Source: Mantis religiosa
Lineage: Eukaryota > Arthropoda > Insecta > Mantodea > Mantidae
Direction: 5' to 3'
Assembly: GCA_030765055.1 (NCBI GenBank)
Contig: CM060958.1
Coordinates: forward strand, 107,983,627-108,047,626
DNA: 64,000 nucleotides
A program made the position numbers and the translations under genes. Shown in pieces: positions 9,440-21,395 of this stretch; within the stretch, counting starts at the first letter, position 1, and every line of letters begins with the position of its first letter. The notes beneath the pieces were generated by a model, which was not told the origin of the DNA, did no database searches, and worked only from the letters and a program-made list of their open reading frames with translations.

Positions 9440-11345
9440 CGTACCTTTGCTCATCCTCATTTGGTCCTTCTCAAAATAGTCTCCCCTGAATACGATGCAC
9501 CTGTTCCAGCGTTTCTGTCAGCCTTCAAAGACATGCTGGAAACCATTTTTGAGAGATCCTTAAACATCGCCTCCGCATCCTTCACCACTGCTTCTGATGA
9601 TGAAGAATGCCCCCAACGAAGGTGTTTCTTCAAGTTAGAGAATAGAAAAACGTCACATGGTGCTAAAAAAATAAAATCAAAATCTGGATACTATACCCCG
9701 GCACCTAATTTCTTAATCCGGGGTAAATACTCAGACGTTTATTCATTTATTAAAACTTTAAAAACATACAAAAAACATACTCAATTTACAGATTATAAAT
9801 AAAAAATAATAGATAAAAAATTATAAACATTTTAAAATAGACACTAATCAAACAAAAATCCACACCACATGTCTAATAAAATAAATATACATAAAAATAA
9901 ATTAAATTTTAAAAATTAATTAAAATTTAATTTCTCCTAATACATCCTTTTCAAAATTTGATAAATTTAATTTAATTTTTTACAAAAATTTCAAACATAC
10001 TTAAAATATTTTAAACAAAAACATACTATTACAGGTTTCCAGTAACACGTAACTGGTAATCCAATTTTTAACTTAACTATATTTTAAAATTCCCCATAAT
10101 AATATTTTGCCGCCGATATCCGGCGGCCAACATTGGTACTGGTATCCAACACTACTATTTAGCCAAACAAAAATACCCTAACCACACAAAACTATCAATT
10201 ACGGATTGATTAATTACCAACCGTAAATTTTAAAAATGAAGAATTCTTAATTTATCTACCTTCAAAAATTAATAAAATATTCTTACAATTCATTATTATT
10301 TAGAAGACAAAAATATTATTAACAGAATTATATAACATTTCAAAATTATTATTGACAATCATGAATATAAACATGTATAACCATATATATACACACACAA
10401 CTTCACATTAACTTGCTGAAATATTATTCGTAAAATTGATATCACAATTAAAATTAAAAACCAAGAGAAATTTTAATACTCATGGGGCTAAACCCAGACT
10501 ATAGGGATGGCGAGGAATGCACTTCACGTTGATTTTTGCAAGATATTCAGCAAAAAAACGTTGGCAATATGCGGCCGCGCATTACTCTGGTGCAGCATCC
10601 AGCCTGCTTCAAGTAAATGTGGTCTTTTGCGCCTGATATGGACTTCCAATGTTTTCAGGACATCCCTGTAGTATTTTCTAGTTACTGATGTGTGTGCACG
10701 TACAACATGCTGATAAACCATTCCATAAATGTCAAAGAATGAGATGACCATAACTTTCCCAGCAGAAGCAATCACTTTTGCTTTTTGGGGATTGGTGATG
10801 AAGGAGATTTCCACACAGAGCTTTGCTATTTGCTCTCATGATCAAAATGATGTAGCCAAGTTTCACCAGCACTGATTACATTTGAAAGAAACTCCGGATC
10901 TTCCTCTAACATCAACTTTAACTGCATACAGACCTGCTTATGAATGTCCTTTTGTTCGGGAATCAACAGTCTTGGAACCCATCGAGCACAAACACGTCTC
11001 ATGTGTAATGTCTCTGTCACCAACGTGTGGGTGGCACCCAATGAAATGTTCAGTGATCTTAAGGTAATTCATCGATTCTCTCTCACAAAGGCAGCAGCAG
11101 TGTTGATGTTTTTTTTTCTGTAAGAGCAGTAAATGGAGCACTGGGTCCACCTTCCTCTGAAATTGACTGTCTCCCCTCTTTAAACACTTTCAACCTCCTT
11201 CGAACTGTGCTGTATGAAAGAACAGACTCTCCATAGGCCTCATGTAACATTGTATAGGCCTCAACTAAAGATTTGTTAAGAGGAAAACAGAATTTCAAAG
11301 CCGCATATTGTTCCTTGCCTGTTACCTCCATTGCAGCGGTAGGCG
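9440..11345 (-). pseudogene. mariner transposase remnant (element A)
   Basis: Pieces in order from the 5' side: a helix-turn-helix N-terminus (KEQYAALKFCFPLNKSLVEA, STVRRRLKVFKEG) at about 11,100-11,330; RWVPRLLIPEQK and AGETWLHHFDHESK near 10,840-10,980; then SAGKVMVISFFDIYGMV and WMLHQSNARPHIANV near 10,560-10,760. The C-terminal coding end lies beyond the insertion at 9440-9660. In mariner transposases three Asp residues cut the DNA. Here the first site reads A-G-E-T-W and the second H-Q-S-N-A-R, so both Asp residues are lost. Several frameshifts are present. Confidence 0.8.
9668..10480. mobile_element. 813-bp AT-rich insertion in mariner A
   Basis: Mariner B has no sequence at this point, so this block is an insertion. 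It is flanked by CATGGTGCTAAA (9656-9667) and CATGGGGCTAAA (10481-10492), 11 of 12 identical, a probable TSD. It is very AT-rich and has no coding frame. One GC island contains the palindromic GCCGCCGATATCCGGCGGC. Neither terminal inverted repeats nor a clear poly-A tail is visible, so the class is unknown. Confidence 0.65.
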
Positions 11346-11789
11346 ATACTGAACAAATCTGCACTTGCCTGGTTCTCACAGGCGGGAACCAGGAGTATCA
11401 ACCTTGAAACTGCTACGGCGTGTTTGTTTCACATTAAGCTAACAGAATATAATAAGATTGCATTTTTGTGCGAAAAGATATGACCGTAAAACATTATGAT
11501 CATTTTTTATTGAACAGCCCTCGTATGTTTCAAATGGGAAGAGTTCTCGCCTGTAGCGAATCAGATGCGTTAGAGCCTTCAGCCTTGCCACCTGTTATGC
11601 TCACTCCTTTTACATTTCCCTCTCTCTTGCACACTTGCGAATCTTCTTGGCGCTAGACGTAAGGGAACGCAAACTGAATTTTCGAAAGTTTTATAATAAT
11701 GCAGTTGTTGAAATCACAATTACAACATGGATATTCGTATATTACGCAAATGTTTTATATATTTTGTTTAAAATTAAGTATAGTTTATG

Positions 11790-12175
11790 AATTACTTATT
11801 TTTATAATCCAACGAAAATACCAGCAGTACATCCTCATAGCTGTGAACGTTACTTACGTCAAGAGATAACTCGTCACTGTCATTGTCTTCATCGTCTGAG
11901 TGCTGCAAATTTATGATGATTGGTTCCAAATTCTCGTTATGTGTTATTTCTTTCCTAAAGTCGTCTTCTTTTAGTTTATCTGATGTCTCACGCAGTTTTC
12001 CCAGTGTTGTGTTCCTTGTCAATTTCTTCGTGAATAAGTCGTTAGGCGACAATCAGTTTAAAAATATTATTCTAGTTTGCAACAATTTGAGCCCACATTA
12101 ATTCAATTGGATTGTTCTGGCAGTAGTAATGGGGTAGGTGGATCGTGTCTCATTGATCCAGCTGATACACTTTTT
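11790..12175 (-). pseudogene. IS630/Tc1-like transposase C-terminus remnant
   Basis: The minus strand reads TIHLPHYYCQNNPIELMWAQ near 12,070-12,150. This corresponds to the 'LPPYHxxxNPIExxWxxxK' block that precedes the last acidic catalytic residue in Tc1/IS630-like DDE transposases. Downstream is an acidic tail (NLEPIIINLQHSDDEDNDSDEL) within the 86-codon frame at 11,792-12,052. One or two frame changes separate the parts. An N-terminal fragment that looks like the same broad family lies at 22.4-22.75 kb. No terminal repeats were found. Confidence 0.5.
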
Positions 12176-12179
12176 CATG

Positions 12180-13165
12180 GAAGAGTAACTGAATAATGTA
12201 TTTCTGCTTACTACTTTGAACTCTAGAGTAAATAGAGATTACGAACCATTCATAAACAAAGATATAATGTGATCAGACACGTTCTGTCAGACTAGCAGGA
12301 AGTGAATTGTTTCCTCTCATCGAATTTAACAAACACCTTCCCTAATTCAAAGTACATATTTCTTTTATCACGTCATGTCAAATGTTTACGTTTTAGTTCT
12401 GAGTAATTTCAAATATACGTACACGCATACATGCCAACCAATAATGTATTCATGCAGTGCTTACGTCGCAATGTATTGTTATCATATAATGGTATCTACT
12501 TTATTTATTTGTATTAGGAAAACTATTTGAGCTTAAAATGTGTGGCTTTTACACTACTCTCTCATCCCTCATGGATCAGTTCTTGCAACATTTGAACTTT
12601 TGTCTTAGCGCGAATAGTATTGATTAGAGACTGATTAGTTTGGCGCTCGTCACACATCACATAGGGGGGAATGCAATACAACAACACCGCAGTACTCCGA
12701 ATGGTTGCTCACCTAATATCCTCTTCACAAATCATCACAAAACTTAATAAAAACTGATTAATACTGCAGAGATCGAGGTTAAAGTGCCAAGTCAATTAAT
12801 GAATGTCCATTGAAATCAGTGCTATGGGAGCAGTTGAAGACAATGTGAGAAGTAATCACTATCCAGAAATCCTGAAAACCGCCAAAGTGATGGATAAGCT
12901 CCAGTAGCCATCTAGAATACAAAACAAATCATTCTCATTCTGGAGAACCTCCAGTTTGATGTAAGATCTACATTGTTATTCAGTTATGCAAATATATGTC
13001 AACGCTCCTTTAGTTGGGCAAACAAATGAAAAAGAAGGTGTTGGCCAATTTTTGAGAGGAACTTCTTATCAATTTGTAACTGTGGATACAGAATTTACTT
13101 TGGAGATGGTTAGCAGCGTTCTGTAGTAGAATGGAATAGAATAGAATATCTTTTTTTCATCTCTC
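12180..13165. other. Unassigned sequence
   Basis: No open frame of note, no tRNA-like boxes and no match to other parts of the window were seen. Confidence 0.4.
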
Positions 13166-13171
13166 TTTATA

Positions 13172-14445
13172 TGAGGGTGGTCTGAAAAGTGTAGACCTCA
13201 ACATGAAGATGACAGCACTCGAAAATAAGAGCTAGTGCATTTCGTTGTTCAACTCTTGACACTCACCATAAGTTTCAGCCATTTTGGACGCTCATTTGTT
13301 ATGTAACAGTCGTTTGAGTTGATGTGAGTGTTTTTATGAATATGAACAAAATCGAGTATCGAGTGTCATTAAATATTTGTTTTTGAAAGACAATACGCCT
13401 ACGCAAATCAAAGATGAGTTGGATTCTATGTAGGGGGACCCTGCACTATAATTTACCACAGTGAAATTTTAAACAGCTGAATTTAATCGTGGCCGTAAGA
13501 GCTTGGGAGACGATGAACGTTCGGGACGTCCAAAAACAACTACCGACGAAAACATCGCCAAAGTTCACCATATAGTGGTAGAGGACCGCCGAATTAAAGT
13601 GAGAGAGATAGCAGAGGTTATGAATATGTCAAAAGAACGTGTTTATCACATATTAAATCAACATTTAGATACGAGAAGGCTGTCCGCGCGTTGAGTGTCG
13701 TGTTTGCTCACGTTAGACAAAAACCGTGTTCGAATGAACATTTCCAACGCTCTGTTGGCGCAGTTTAGGCACAATAAATCCAAGTTTTGGCGCCGATTAA
13801 TTACTGTAGACAAAACTTGGTTACACCATTATACGCCCGAAACAAATATACAGTCCAAATAGTGGACTATAAAAGGGAAACTGACTCAAAGAAAAGCAAA
13901 ATCTATGCCTTTTTCGGCTGGGAAAGTGATGGCGATTGTTTTTTTTGGGGGGGGGGATAGTCATGGAGTTATTTTAATCCATTATGTTGAAAAAGGAAAA
14001 ACATTATACGCATCATTACTTGACAGACTGAAGGCAGAACTTGCTGAAAAAGGGCCACATTTGCACAAAAAGAAAATCCTGTTTCACCAGTCTCACACCT
14101 CAGCGGTTGCAATGGCGGTAATCCACGAATTACGGTTTGAACCACTTGACCATCCGCCTTATTCACCAGATCTAGCCCCAAGCGACTTCTTTTTGCTCCC
14201 TCATCTGAAAACTGCGCTCGGAGGACAGAGATTTTCGTCAAATGAAGAGGCAATCACTTTCGTGAGCAATTATTTTGCAGAGAAAAACGCCGAGTACTAT
14301 TTGGACGGGTTACAGAGATGGGAGCACCGCTGGGAGAAGTATGTAGAGTTACAAGGAGACTATGTTGAAAAATAAAAATAAATTAAATTTTTGGAAAACA
14401 TGTCTTGTATGTTCATTAGATTGGAAACTTTTCAGACGACCTTTG
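13172..14445 (+). mobile_element. mariner element C, full length but dead
   Basis: Terminal repeats TGAGGGTGGTCTGAAAAGT (from 13172) and, at the right end, a reverse reading CAAAGGTCGTCTGAAAAGTT (to 14445), each next to TA. Length is 1274 bp, the normal mariner size. Same family as elements D (47-48.8 kb) and F (56.8-58.3 kb). Confidence 0.9.
13339..14375 (+). pseudogene. mariner transposase remnant (element C)
   Basis: The frame starts MNKIEYRVS and is broken by stops and frameshifts. Recognisable blocks: ERSGRPKTTTDENIAKVHHI (linker), KVREIAEVMNMSKERVYHIL (second helix-turn-helix), ITVDKTWLHHYTPET (first Asp kept, next Glu changed to Lys), SAGKVMAIVFF, and HPPYSPDLAPSDFFLLPHL (third catalytic block intact). 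The second block reads FHQSHTSAVAMA: relative to element D the codons carrying the catalytic Asp are deleted. A G-run in the middle causes a local length change. Inactive. Confidence 0.85.
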
Positions 14446-15726
14446 TAGATCCTAAGCCCACAATCCTCTTATCCAGAATATGAACCTTGTCATCTCTAAA
14501 ATCAGAATGATCGGGTACCCAAATAAGAGTAGTTTATACTTAATATTGCCATACCAATTTGGATGTGGTTTTGACCGCTATTTGGGCTTGGAAGGGTGGT
14601 GTGCTAACTGGCCAGTTACTAACCTCCATCCATTTGTATGGCAAAGTACTGACGTGCATTCCACAGGATAAAATTTGTAACATCTCAGCCTGGAAAGTTG
14701 TACCAACTCAATCAAGCCTGGGTCGTGTCTCGTAGTGCATTTCAGTATTGTTTCAGAACCTTGTTGGAACCAAACATAACATTTTTCTTTTGTCAAGCGA
14801 TCCAAAAATGACTCCAACTTCAGTTTCCAACATCGCTCTGCGTGAATTGTTTTATCAAAGAAAACGTGTCACATTATTCTTCCATCACTTATCGCACACC
14901 ACACTGAAATTTTTAGACCTTAGTTAGGTTTTTCAGGAACTAAGCATGTTTTTCTGAATATGTAGGTTTATGCAGTTATATTTCAGAAATATATTTGTTC
15001 TAGTCATACCTTTTCTATGTTAGTGGCTCATCCTGCAGCTCAAGTGACTTTTTTATTGTTGAAGAAAGACTTTCCAAACAGCTCGCATTATGAAGGACCT
15101 TTAAATTTATAAAAAAAGTGTCAATCGTCAAGTTGCAAGTATTACTATAAAATTGCAGAATTTCTTTCATTATTTAAACTGAATTTTAACCTTATCGCCT
15201 TGTTTCTAAGACCCGCTGACTTAAGGTACTTACTAAATAAGGTACGAGAAAAATAGGAAACCTTATGGAACTAAAACTGAAGGATAAGACATGGCACGCT
15301 TTTTGGTCGGACTTCCGTAAGGAAGCTGAAACAAGATGCAGCGTATACGTCAAGCTCCCGAAAATGGAAGACGTGCTCGTTTCCTGCCGTTCCAAATTTG
15401 GCGCGACCTTCCCTTGATCAAATAAACAGGTCTATAGTCACCTGTTGCTACGTCTTTACGCATTGCAACAGAAAAGGACTGACGCCTAGGTAACATTACG
15501 AGATCTGTTCATTATGAGGCATATCTAAAACTCACCACAGGTCCTAAGGGAAAATTTGGAGGTCCTTGTAGAATGCTAGAGACGTTTTAGGATATACAAT
15601 TAATTCCGAAAAAGGCATGAGAACTAGTAATCTTATAAAATTATTTGGCTATTAAAATTCTAAACAAACAATGGTTTTAAACCTTCTAAACGTGTTCCAG
15701 ATCTTCTTGGGAAACAAGCCAGGTGA
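14446..15726. other. Mostly unassigned; possible transposase scrap at 14,740-14,880 (minus)
   Basis: The minus strand near 14,740-14,880 reads FFDKTIHAERCW, then LESFLDRLTKEKCYVWFQQG. This recalls the spacing 'FF..TVN...Y...L..FF..L...E..YG.FQQD' of some Tc1/mariner-related transposases, with the Asp replaced by Gly. It is short and I hold it loosely. The rest shows nothing recognisable. Confidence 0.3.
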
Positions 15727-15930
15727 AAAGACGATTAGAAATAGACATTTCGGGAGTGTGCATCGCTGCCATCTTCAGGATATATTAATAAATGTTATAA
15801 CTACACATGTATTCCTAGATATAACACAAATATAAACAAAGACAAAACACTACCAATATTTGCATCCCTGAACAAAAGACTTTCAGTAAATTAAATACCA
15901 GGTCAGGAGATGGCGTGAGTATAGAAAAAT
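15727..15930 (-). mobile_element. Penelope-type terminal segment 1 with hammerhead-like motif
   Basis: About 200 bp matches 34,384-34,590 and, inverted, 37,680-37,910. Shared words include AAGCCAGGTGAAAAGACGAT, TATAAACAAAGACAAAACACTA and AACAAAAGACT. On the minus strand the core reads CTGAAGA (15,772-15,778), a stem-loop region, then GAAATGTC (15,744-15,751). Confidence 0.55.
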
Positions 15931-17079
15931 AATTGGGTCAAAGAAACGGAACTACTTAACTTTGGAGCGGTTCCCCTCCTTGTGGGCTGGATTTATATCA
16001 CATGATTGCGGTGACATATCTGAAGTTGGATTCGTCCCTTCGTGAGCTCTACGCCCCACACGCGTAAAAGTTTCGCGCTCCCTCGGTGTGGCGACACATG
16101 TAGAAGCCCAACCTTACCTTGATGTAGAAGCGATGAACCTTTCGTCTAAAAGCTGTGAAGATGATGTTTTCGAAGATTTCTATAAATCCTCTCTCCGGCA
16201 GCTGCGGCGAGCGATGAGATACTTTTGAGCAACTATGGTATAAAATAATTTACACCGTTTCAATTTAATTGGAATTATATTTCTCGACATCATTTTCTTT
16301 TCTACATGCGACTTTTTCCACTGATGTATATAGCCCTTTGCTATATATTAATTTTCTCTTTTTATTTATAAATGATGCAACGGTTTTTTACTTAAATTAG
16401 TAATCGTTCATAAATGATAACTCCAATAACTTCTCGTAGTTACAAGAAGTCTTTTACCGAAAACACGTCAACCCTCTTCGAGAGTTAAAGCCAGAAGAAA
16501 AAATTTAAGAATAAAATCAGTGGTTCTTTTTTCTGTTTCTGTTGTTAAGCCACCGCAATACTTAATTCTGATTTCTGCTACGTCACAATTTGGGATTTCA
16601 ATAAACTTAAGCACTTGTTGCATGATCTATATGGCCTGCTTGGTTATTAACTTAAGTTGAATTACATATGGCCATGTTTACCTATTAGGTATGCAATATC
16701 AGCTTCAACTTGATGATCAAGCTTAAGAGTGCTCCTTAAGCCGACGGATTTGCATTTTTAAGGCCAATTTCCAAGAGGAACTGAACTGAAATCCAGCATC
16801 ACGATTAATATTCGTCACCAAGAAAGATTCAGATCTGATTTCTAAACATGATTTAGTGACCTTTTAGAACATTTATTAAAGGTTTGCCTATGCTTTAGAT
16901 ATTGTCTCACAAGTATTGTCGTTTCTAAAGAAAAATAATTATTTGAAATGTGTTCTGTCAAACTATTAACTGATTTTGAAACTATATACCGTTAGATTCT
17001 AAGGTCTTGAGTCATGGTACACCGAGGTTCATTATCCTACGATGGTACTAGTCTCTGGCTTTTGATGCGAAGGATTAGA
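15931..17079. other. Unassigned sequence
   Basis: No recognisable coding motif, SINE head or repeat boundary was seen. Confidence 0.4.
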
Positions 17080-17962
17080 TGACATCCATTTGCACAGCTT
17101 CAAAGTTGTCAAAATTTCTTCCACGTAGAAAATGGACCATGATAATGTGAAGGTGCGAGATCAGGGCTGTATGTTGGATGCATTTTCATTTGATTTCCGC
17201 TAATTCCTGAATTTATTCCATAGTGGTATGTGCAGTATGGGGTGTTGCATTGTCCTGGTGTAGTAGAACCCTATCTCGTTAACCAGTGCTAGGTATCCCC
17301 GTCTCAAAGTTTCATGAAATCGTTGCAGTTGTTGAGAATAGAGATCGGCGCATTTTAAACAAACTCCCAGTTGATCACACCTTGAAAATTCCACCAGACA
17401 CACAATACTTTGGCACCAAACTGATTTTTTTTATTATGACTTTGACATATTGGCTGGGATCAAGCCTCTGTTTCGAGGCATCAGGGTTTCGGTAATATAC
17501 CCATTTTTCAACACAAGTGACACTTCTCCTGACAAATCTGTCATCCATGTGAATACGGATAAGCTGACGACAGAAATCCACTCGACGTTCAGCCTGTTGA
17601 TGTGCCAGTTTTTGAGGTACAGATCTACAGATTCTGTATAATTTTCCAAGTCTCTTAATGTAGCGATGTATGGTATATTTTGATGCATCAAGTTCTTCTG
17701 ACAATCTATGGGTACTTCCTTGCTGATTTTCTCGCAAAACTTGGCGTATATCCTCAATAGTCCATAGGTCTTCCAGAACGTTATAAAACTTTAGTGTTTT
17801 CGTCTCCATTGTTGAAACGTTGGAACCATCGTTGTGCCAGGCCCCCACTATCGACACCTTCTCCTTCCAGTTCCATATTCTTCGAGCTGTGGCGGCGACT
17901 TTGTAATCTTGTTTCTAGTAGTGCTTTAGAAGAACTCTAAGTTCAAACTTTGTTATCTCCAT
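17080..17962 (-). pseudogene. mariner transposase remnant (element I)
   Basis: The start ATG is at 17,962-17,960 on the minus strand (MEITKFELRVLLKHY then a stop). A 160-codon frame (17,375-17,857) then carries IEDIRQVLRENQQGSTHRLS, KYTIHRYIKRLGKLYRICRS, RRVDFCRQLIRIHMDDRF and TCVEKWVYYRNPDASKQ. The last block is the first catalytic site, where the usual Asp of 'TCDEKW' is Val. The continuation (ADLYSQQLQRFHETLRRGY, ALVNEIG) at 17,200-17,340 is in another frame. The C-terminal blocks near 17,100-17,200 are degraded. This mariner lineage is distinct from the others here. Terminal repeats were not resolved. Confidence 0.75.
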
Positions 17963-18077
17963 TTTGTGATCATTTATTAACAACTGAAAACTGAGACATG
18001 CTCACAATGCACGCAACACTAGCCATGGAAACCTGTAAATGGCAGACCTAAGAAGCCCAATAAATTTTCCAAAACAC

Positions 18078-18102
18078 AAAAAAAAAAAAAAAAAAAAAAA
18101 AA
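18078..18102. repeat. Poly-A run (25 bp)
   Basis: A pure A homopolymer about 115 bp upstream (on the minus strand) of the mariner I start codon. Confidence 0.9.
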
Positions 18103-18789
18103 GACAGTACTCATAACACAACCTATATTTGTGTTTAACACTATATTTATAGATTTTTGTGTTAATCCATTAGTCTGATGTTCTTTATGCAGTTGTTTAG
18201 CGCAAACTCACACAGTTTTTCCTACTTCAGGATATAAAAAAGCTGTTTAGAACCTACAGGTTTGTGGAATAGTGGAAATGTAGACCCTAAAAACGGCAAA
18301 TCCTGCCAAAGTGTGTTACAAAACTACCTGTATCTACAAGTTAACAACTCACACTATTTAATAGATTGCGAATCGGTCACTCCAATCCCGGCTCCCGTTA
18401 TCTGTTGAAGAAAACAGCTGAAGGTCCACGTCCGACATACTCGGCTCAAAAAGAGTATTACCATCTCACATTATGGTAGACTGTCCTGATTTACTGAACG
18501 AAAGAAGGGACTAAACCTCAAGAGTGGCCTGCATTCTATATTAAATAAAATCGATATTTCAAATAAAATCCTTTTCTTTTTTAATAAATGGAATACATGG
18601 AATAACATTAGAACAACCAAGCGAGCTGATTAAGACACCAGCGTTCTGTCCTGTTCTGGAATCAAATATTGTAGCTATCGGTCAAACTCACCAAGACTTC
18701 TTCGTGAGATTAATAAGGGGGTACTAGGGGCATCTAGAAGAAATTGTGTGAGAAGCGAAGATGTAAGAAAGGAACTAAATAATAAAAAG
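18103..18789. other. Unassigned sequence
   Basis: Mixed sequence with no recognised element. Confidence 0.4.
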
Positions 18790-18971
18790 TAAGAGGTGCG
18801 TTCAAGTAATAACACCTATTTTTTTTTTTCAGGACTAGGACCAGATAGGAACTTCTGTTTTTTTAAATACACCTGGAGTCTTTGTGAATGCGTGACAGAG
18901 GTGGCAGCACTGTACAATGCATAGAACTCTAGTGGCAACGAGGAGAGTTAGGACTGTTTCTGATACTTAAA

Positions 18972-20175
18972 ATGGCGACGTTTTCTTCATTGCAGGAACA
19001 TTGCATGTGGTGCTTTTTTTTTCTCTTTTAATTTACGTCCTCCAACGTTAAGTCATATCGGACGATGAATGGAATGGGTGAAATGGTGCTCAAATGAGCC
19101 CAGGTTCCATAGAGCTTAGAGTTACCCTACATTCGTCTTTCAGGATAAGGGAAACCCCTGGAAAAAACCTTAACCAGGTAACTCACCCTGACCGAGCTTC
19201 GAACTCGGGACCTCTTGAACGTGAGGCAGACACGCTACCACTACGCTACCAAGGCGGGCTGATATGGTGCTGGTACCATGGATGTGTCTAGTGTGCGTTC
19301 CTGGGTGTCACAGTTCAATGAAGACAGAACATCGTGTGACAACAAACCAAGACAGTCACGGCCTCACATCAGCCGGTCTGACGACATAATGCAGCGAGTG
19401 GAGAACCTTGTTTTGGAGGATCGCCGATTCAGCGTTGTAGACATCACCTCCAAAATTGGGATTTACGTGGGATCTATGCACACAATCCTGCATGAAGATC
19501 TGAAAATTCGAAAAGTGTCTTACTGATGGGTGCCACGAATGCTGACGGATGATCACAAGGCTGCGCGCGTGACAAATTGTCAGGCGATGTTGACGCGTGA
19601 TGGCACAACCTTCTTTCAATTGATTGTGGCAATGGATGAGACGTGAATGCGCTTTTTCAACCCTGAAACGAAGCGCCAGTCAGCTCATTGGAAGCACACA
19701 GACTCACCGGGTGAGTGCCAGTGCTGACAAAATGATGGTGGCCATCTTCTGGGACAACAGTGGTGTAATCCTTACTCATTGCATTCCAAAGGACACTACG
19801 ATGACAGCTACCTCCTACCAAACTGTTTTGAAGAATAAACTCCACCCAGCATTGCGTGAAAATCGGGCGGAAAGGGTTGGACGTGTGTGTTCTTTCATCA
19901 AGACAACGCAACAGCACATCGGGCGAACGCGACGCAGGAGTTTCTTTGTGACAACAATTTTGAAGTGATTGCTCATGCTCCCTACTCACCTGACCTGGCT
20001 CCTAGTGACTTTTGCTGTACCCTACGATGAACGACTCCGTGGTCACAGATTCACTAGTCGTGTCGCTATTGCCTGAGCGATTTTCCAGTGGTCAAAACAC
20101 ACTCCTAAAGAAGCGTTCGCAGCCGACGTTGTGTAAAATGTGTACGTCTAGAGGGAGATTACGTTGAGAAGTGAC
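18972..20175 (+). pseudogene. mariner transposase remnant (element G)
   Basis: The start MATFSSLQEHCMWC (18,972) is cut by the SINE. After it come SSVRSWVSQFNEDRTS, RVENLVLEDRRFSVVDITSK, then VAMDET followed by a stop: the first catalytic Asp is kept but a nonsense codon replaces the next Trp. Further on: SADKMMVAIFWDNSGVILTH, QTVLKNKLHPALRENRAE, then a frameshift through the second catalytic region (QDNAT-like reading in another frame), and a final block with YSPDLAPSDF-type coding near 19,985-20,015. Multiple lesions; inactive. Confidence 0.8.
19015..19264 (-). mobile_element. SINE family I inserted in mariner G
   Basis: The minus strand reads CCCGCCTTGGTAGCGTAG (head), GAGTTCGAAGCTCGG (B-box), then a body with AAGGTTTTTTCCAGGGG and a tail ATTCATCGTCCGATATGAC ending in an A-rich run. 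It interrupts the transposase N-terminus. A short direct repeat TGGTGCT is present at both junctions (19,008-19,014 and 19,265-19,271). Confidence 0.85.
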
Positions 20176-20244
20176 ACTAGTTTCACATTTTTCTTGTGAT
20201 TACTTTGTGTGAAAAAATAGGTGTTATAACCTGAACGCACCTCG

Positions 20245-21049
20245 TACAAGAAATAATTGAAAATCAAAAGAGCGTGCAGGAATATTTTAATCAAATGCAC
20301 TCTGATACCGTGTCAAAGAAGACGCGCGAGCACCAGATGGGCAGAACGAATTAAATAAGAACTTTTAGGAGCAGGACGGGATTAAACAATAGTACTTGGC
20401 AAAAAAGATGAACAAGAGACGGACGCTATACACCACAAAAAATCTGAAACTCTTTGCAGAAAGTTGTCCAGTGGAGGTCGGCATGTAAAAATGAAACAGA
20501 ATACTATCAGGTATTTTAACTAGGACATTTTAATTTTCTGAATAACTAGACGACGTTTTAGAAGAAAGAATTTGATGATTAATAAACTTGGACAACATAT
20601 GTTTCTAAGCTTCTGAAGAAATTGACCTTCAAATTAGAACGTAGACATTTGAATGTAAATAAACGTAATTGAAGGAAGATATGTTTTATTGTGGAACAAG
20701 ACAGAGATAAATGAAGATTCTGTGCGAGTCAGGAAGTGCCAGTCATGGTCTATGTCGAGAGCGGCGCCATATTTGGGAGGCTCCATTCGGTTGCTATTAA
20801 AACATTTTCCCAGGAAGATAAAAACAAACTGGAGTGTTTTCAATTAGAGTGGCGGGCCGTGACTCTACAAACACTCTGCGAATATCCAGCGTTTTGCTTC
20901 TTGATATCTAAATGTGAAGCAGAAATGGAAGAATCACGACACCTATGGGCTCTTTGAAATACCTTGAAACTGTCACAGATAGGGCAGAATAGTTAAAAAC
21001 AAAAAAGGATCTTGATAAATTCCAAATTTTAGTACGCCTTCATGCTTAC
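20245..21049. other. Unassigned sequence
   Basis: No domain or repeat copy recognised; short frames only. Confidence 0.4.
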
Positions 21050-21270
21050 CGAGCGGATGGCTCAGGCGGTTTCGTTTGCATCCCGCATTAGGCACCTTCG
21101 GACGGAAGGATGAGAGGAGCGGAGGCAAAGGGCGGCCATCCCAAGGAACCGCGACAGTGGAAAGAGCAGTGTCCCTGCACTTTACCAGTTGGAAACTTCC
21201 GTGCAGGCCAGTACAACGGCATCCCACCTTACTGTGGTCCGCTTATGCCCCACCAGACCGAGTTCGGAGA
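21050..21270 (+). repeat. Repeat S copy 2 with SINE V-like head
   Basis: The head GGATGGCTCAGGCGGTTTCG resembles SINE V, and the following block matches repeat S copy 1 (GGATGAG start, then GGCCAGTACAACGGCATCCC). This links the SINE V head and repeat S as possibly one long tRNA-derived element. Confidence 0.5.
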
Positions 21271-21395
21271 ACGGAGAAAGACCTACAGAGGGAGCAAGTT
21301 TTACTATACTCTATCTCACTCTAGTTTAATCCGGCTGTAAACAAGGCGGAACTGACTCAACTCGCCACGTGTTAGTCGCCACAGCACGTACATAA

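Larger units (their letters stand above)
9388..11523 (-). mobile_element. mariner element A, interrupted
   Basis: Left terminal repeat CGAGGGCTGTTCAATAAAGA (9388 on) and right terminal repeat, whose reverse reads CGAGGGCTGTTCAATAAAAA (ending 11523), with TA at 11524-11525. Removing the 813-bp insertion and its duplicated target leaves about 1.31 kb, normal for mariner. Its closest relative in the window is element B at 32.5 kb, which has the same terminal repeat. Confidence 0.85.
18792..20244 (+). mobile_element. mariner element G, carrying a SINE
   Basis: Terminal repeats AGAGGTGCGTTCAAGTAATA (from 18,792) and a right end whose reverse reads CGAGGTGCGTTCAGGTTATA (to 20,244), each next to TA. 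Subtracting the SINE leaves about 1.2 kb. The terminal repeat differs from the other mariners, so this is a separate lineage. Confidence 0.85.

Noticed and set aside
13904..13958. Programmed frameshift at the G run in mariner C
   Set aside because: The G run is a length-variable homopolymer in an already broken frame; no slippery-site context.
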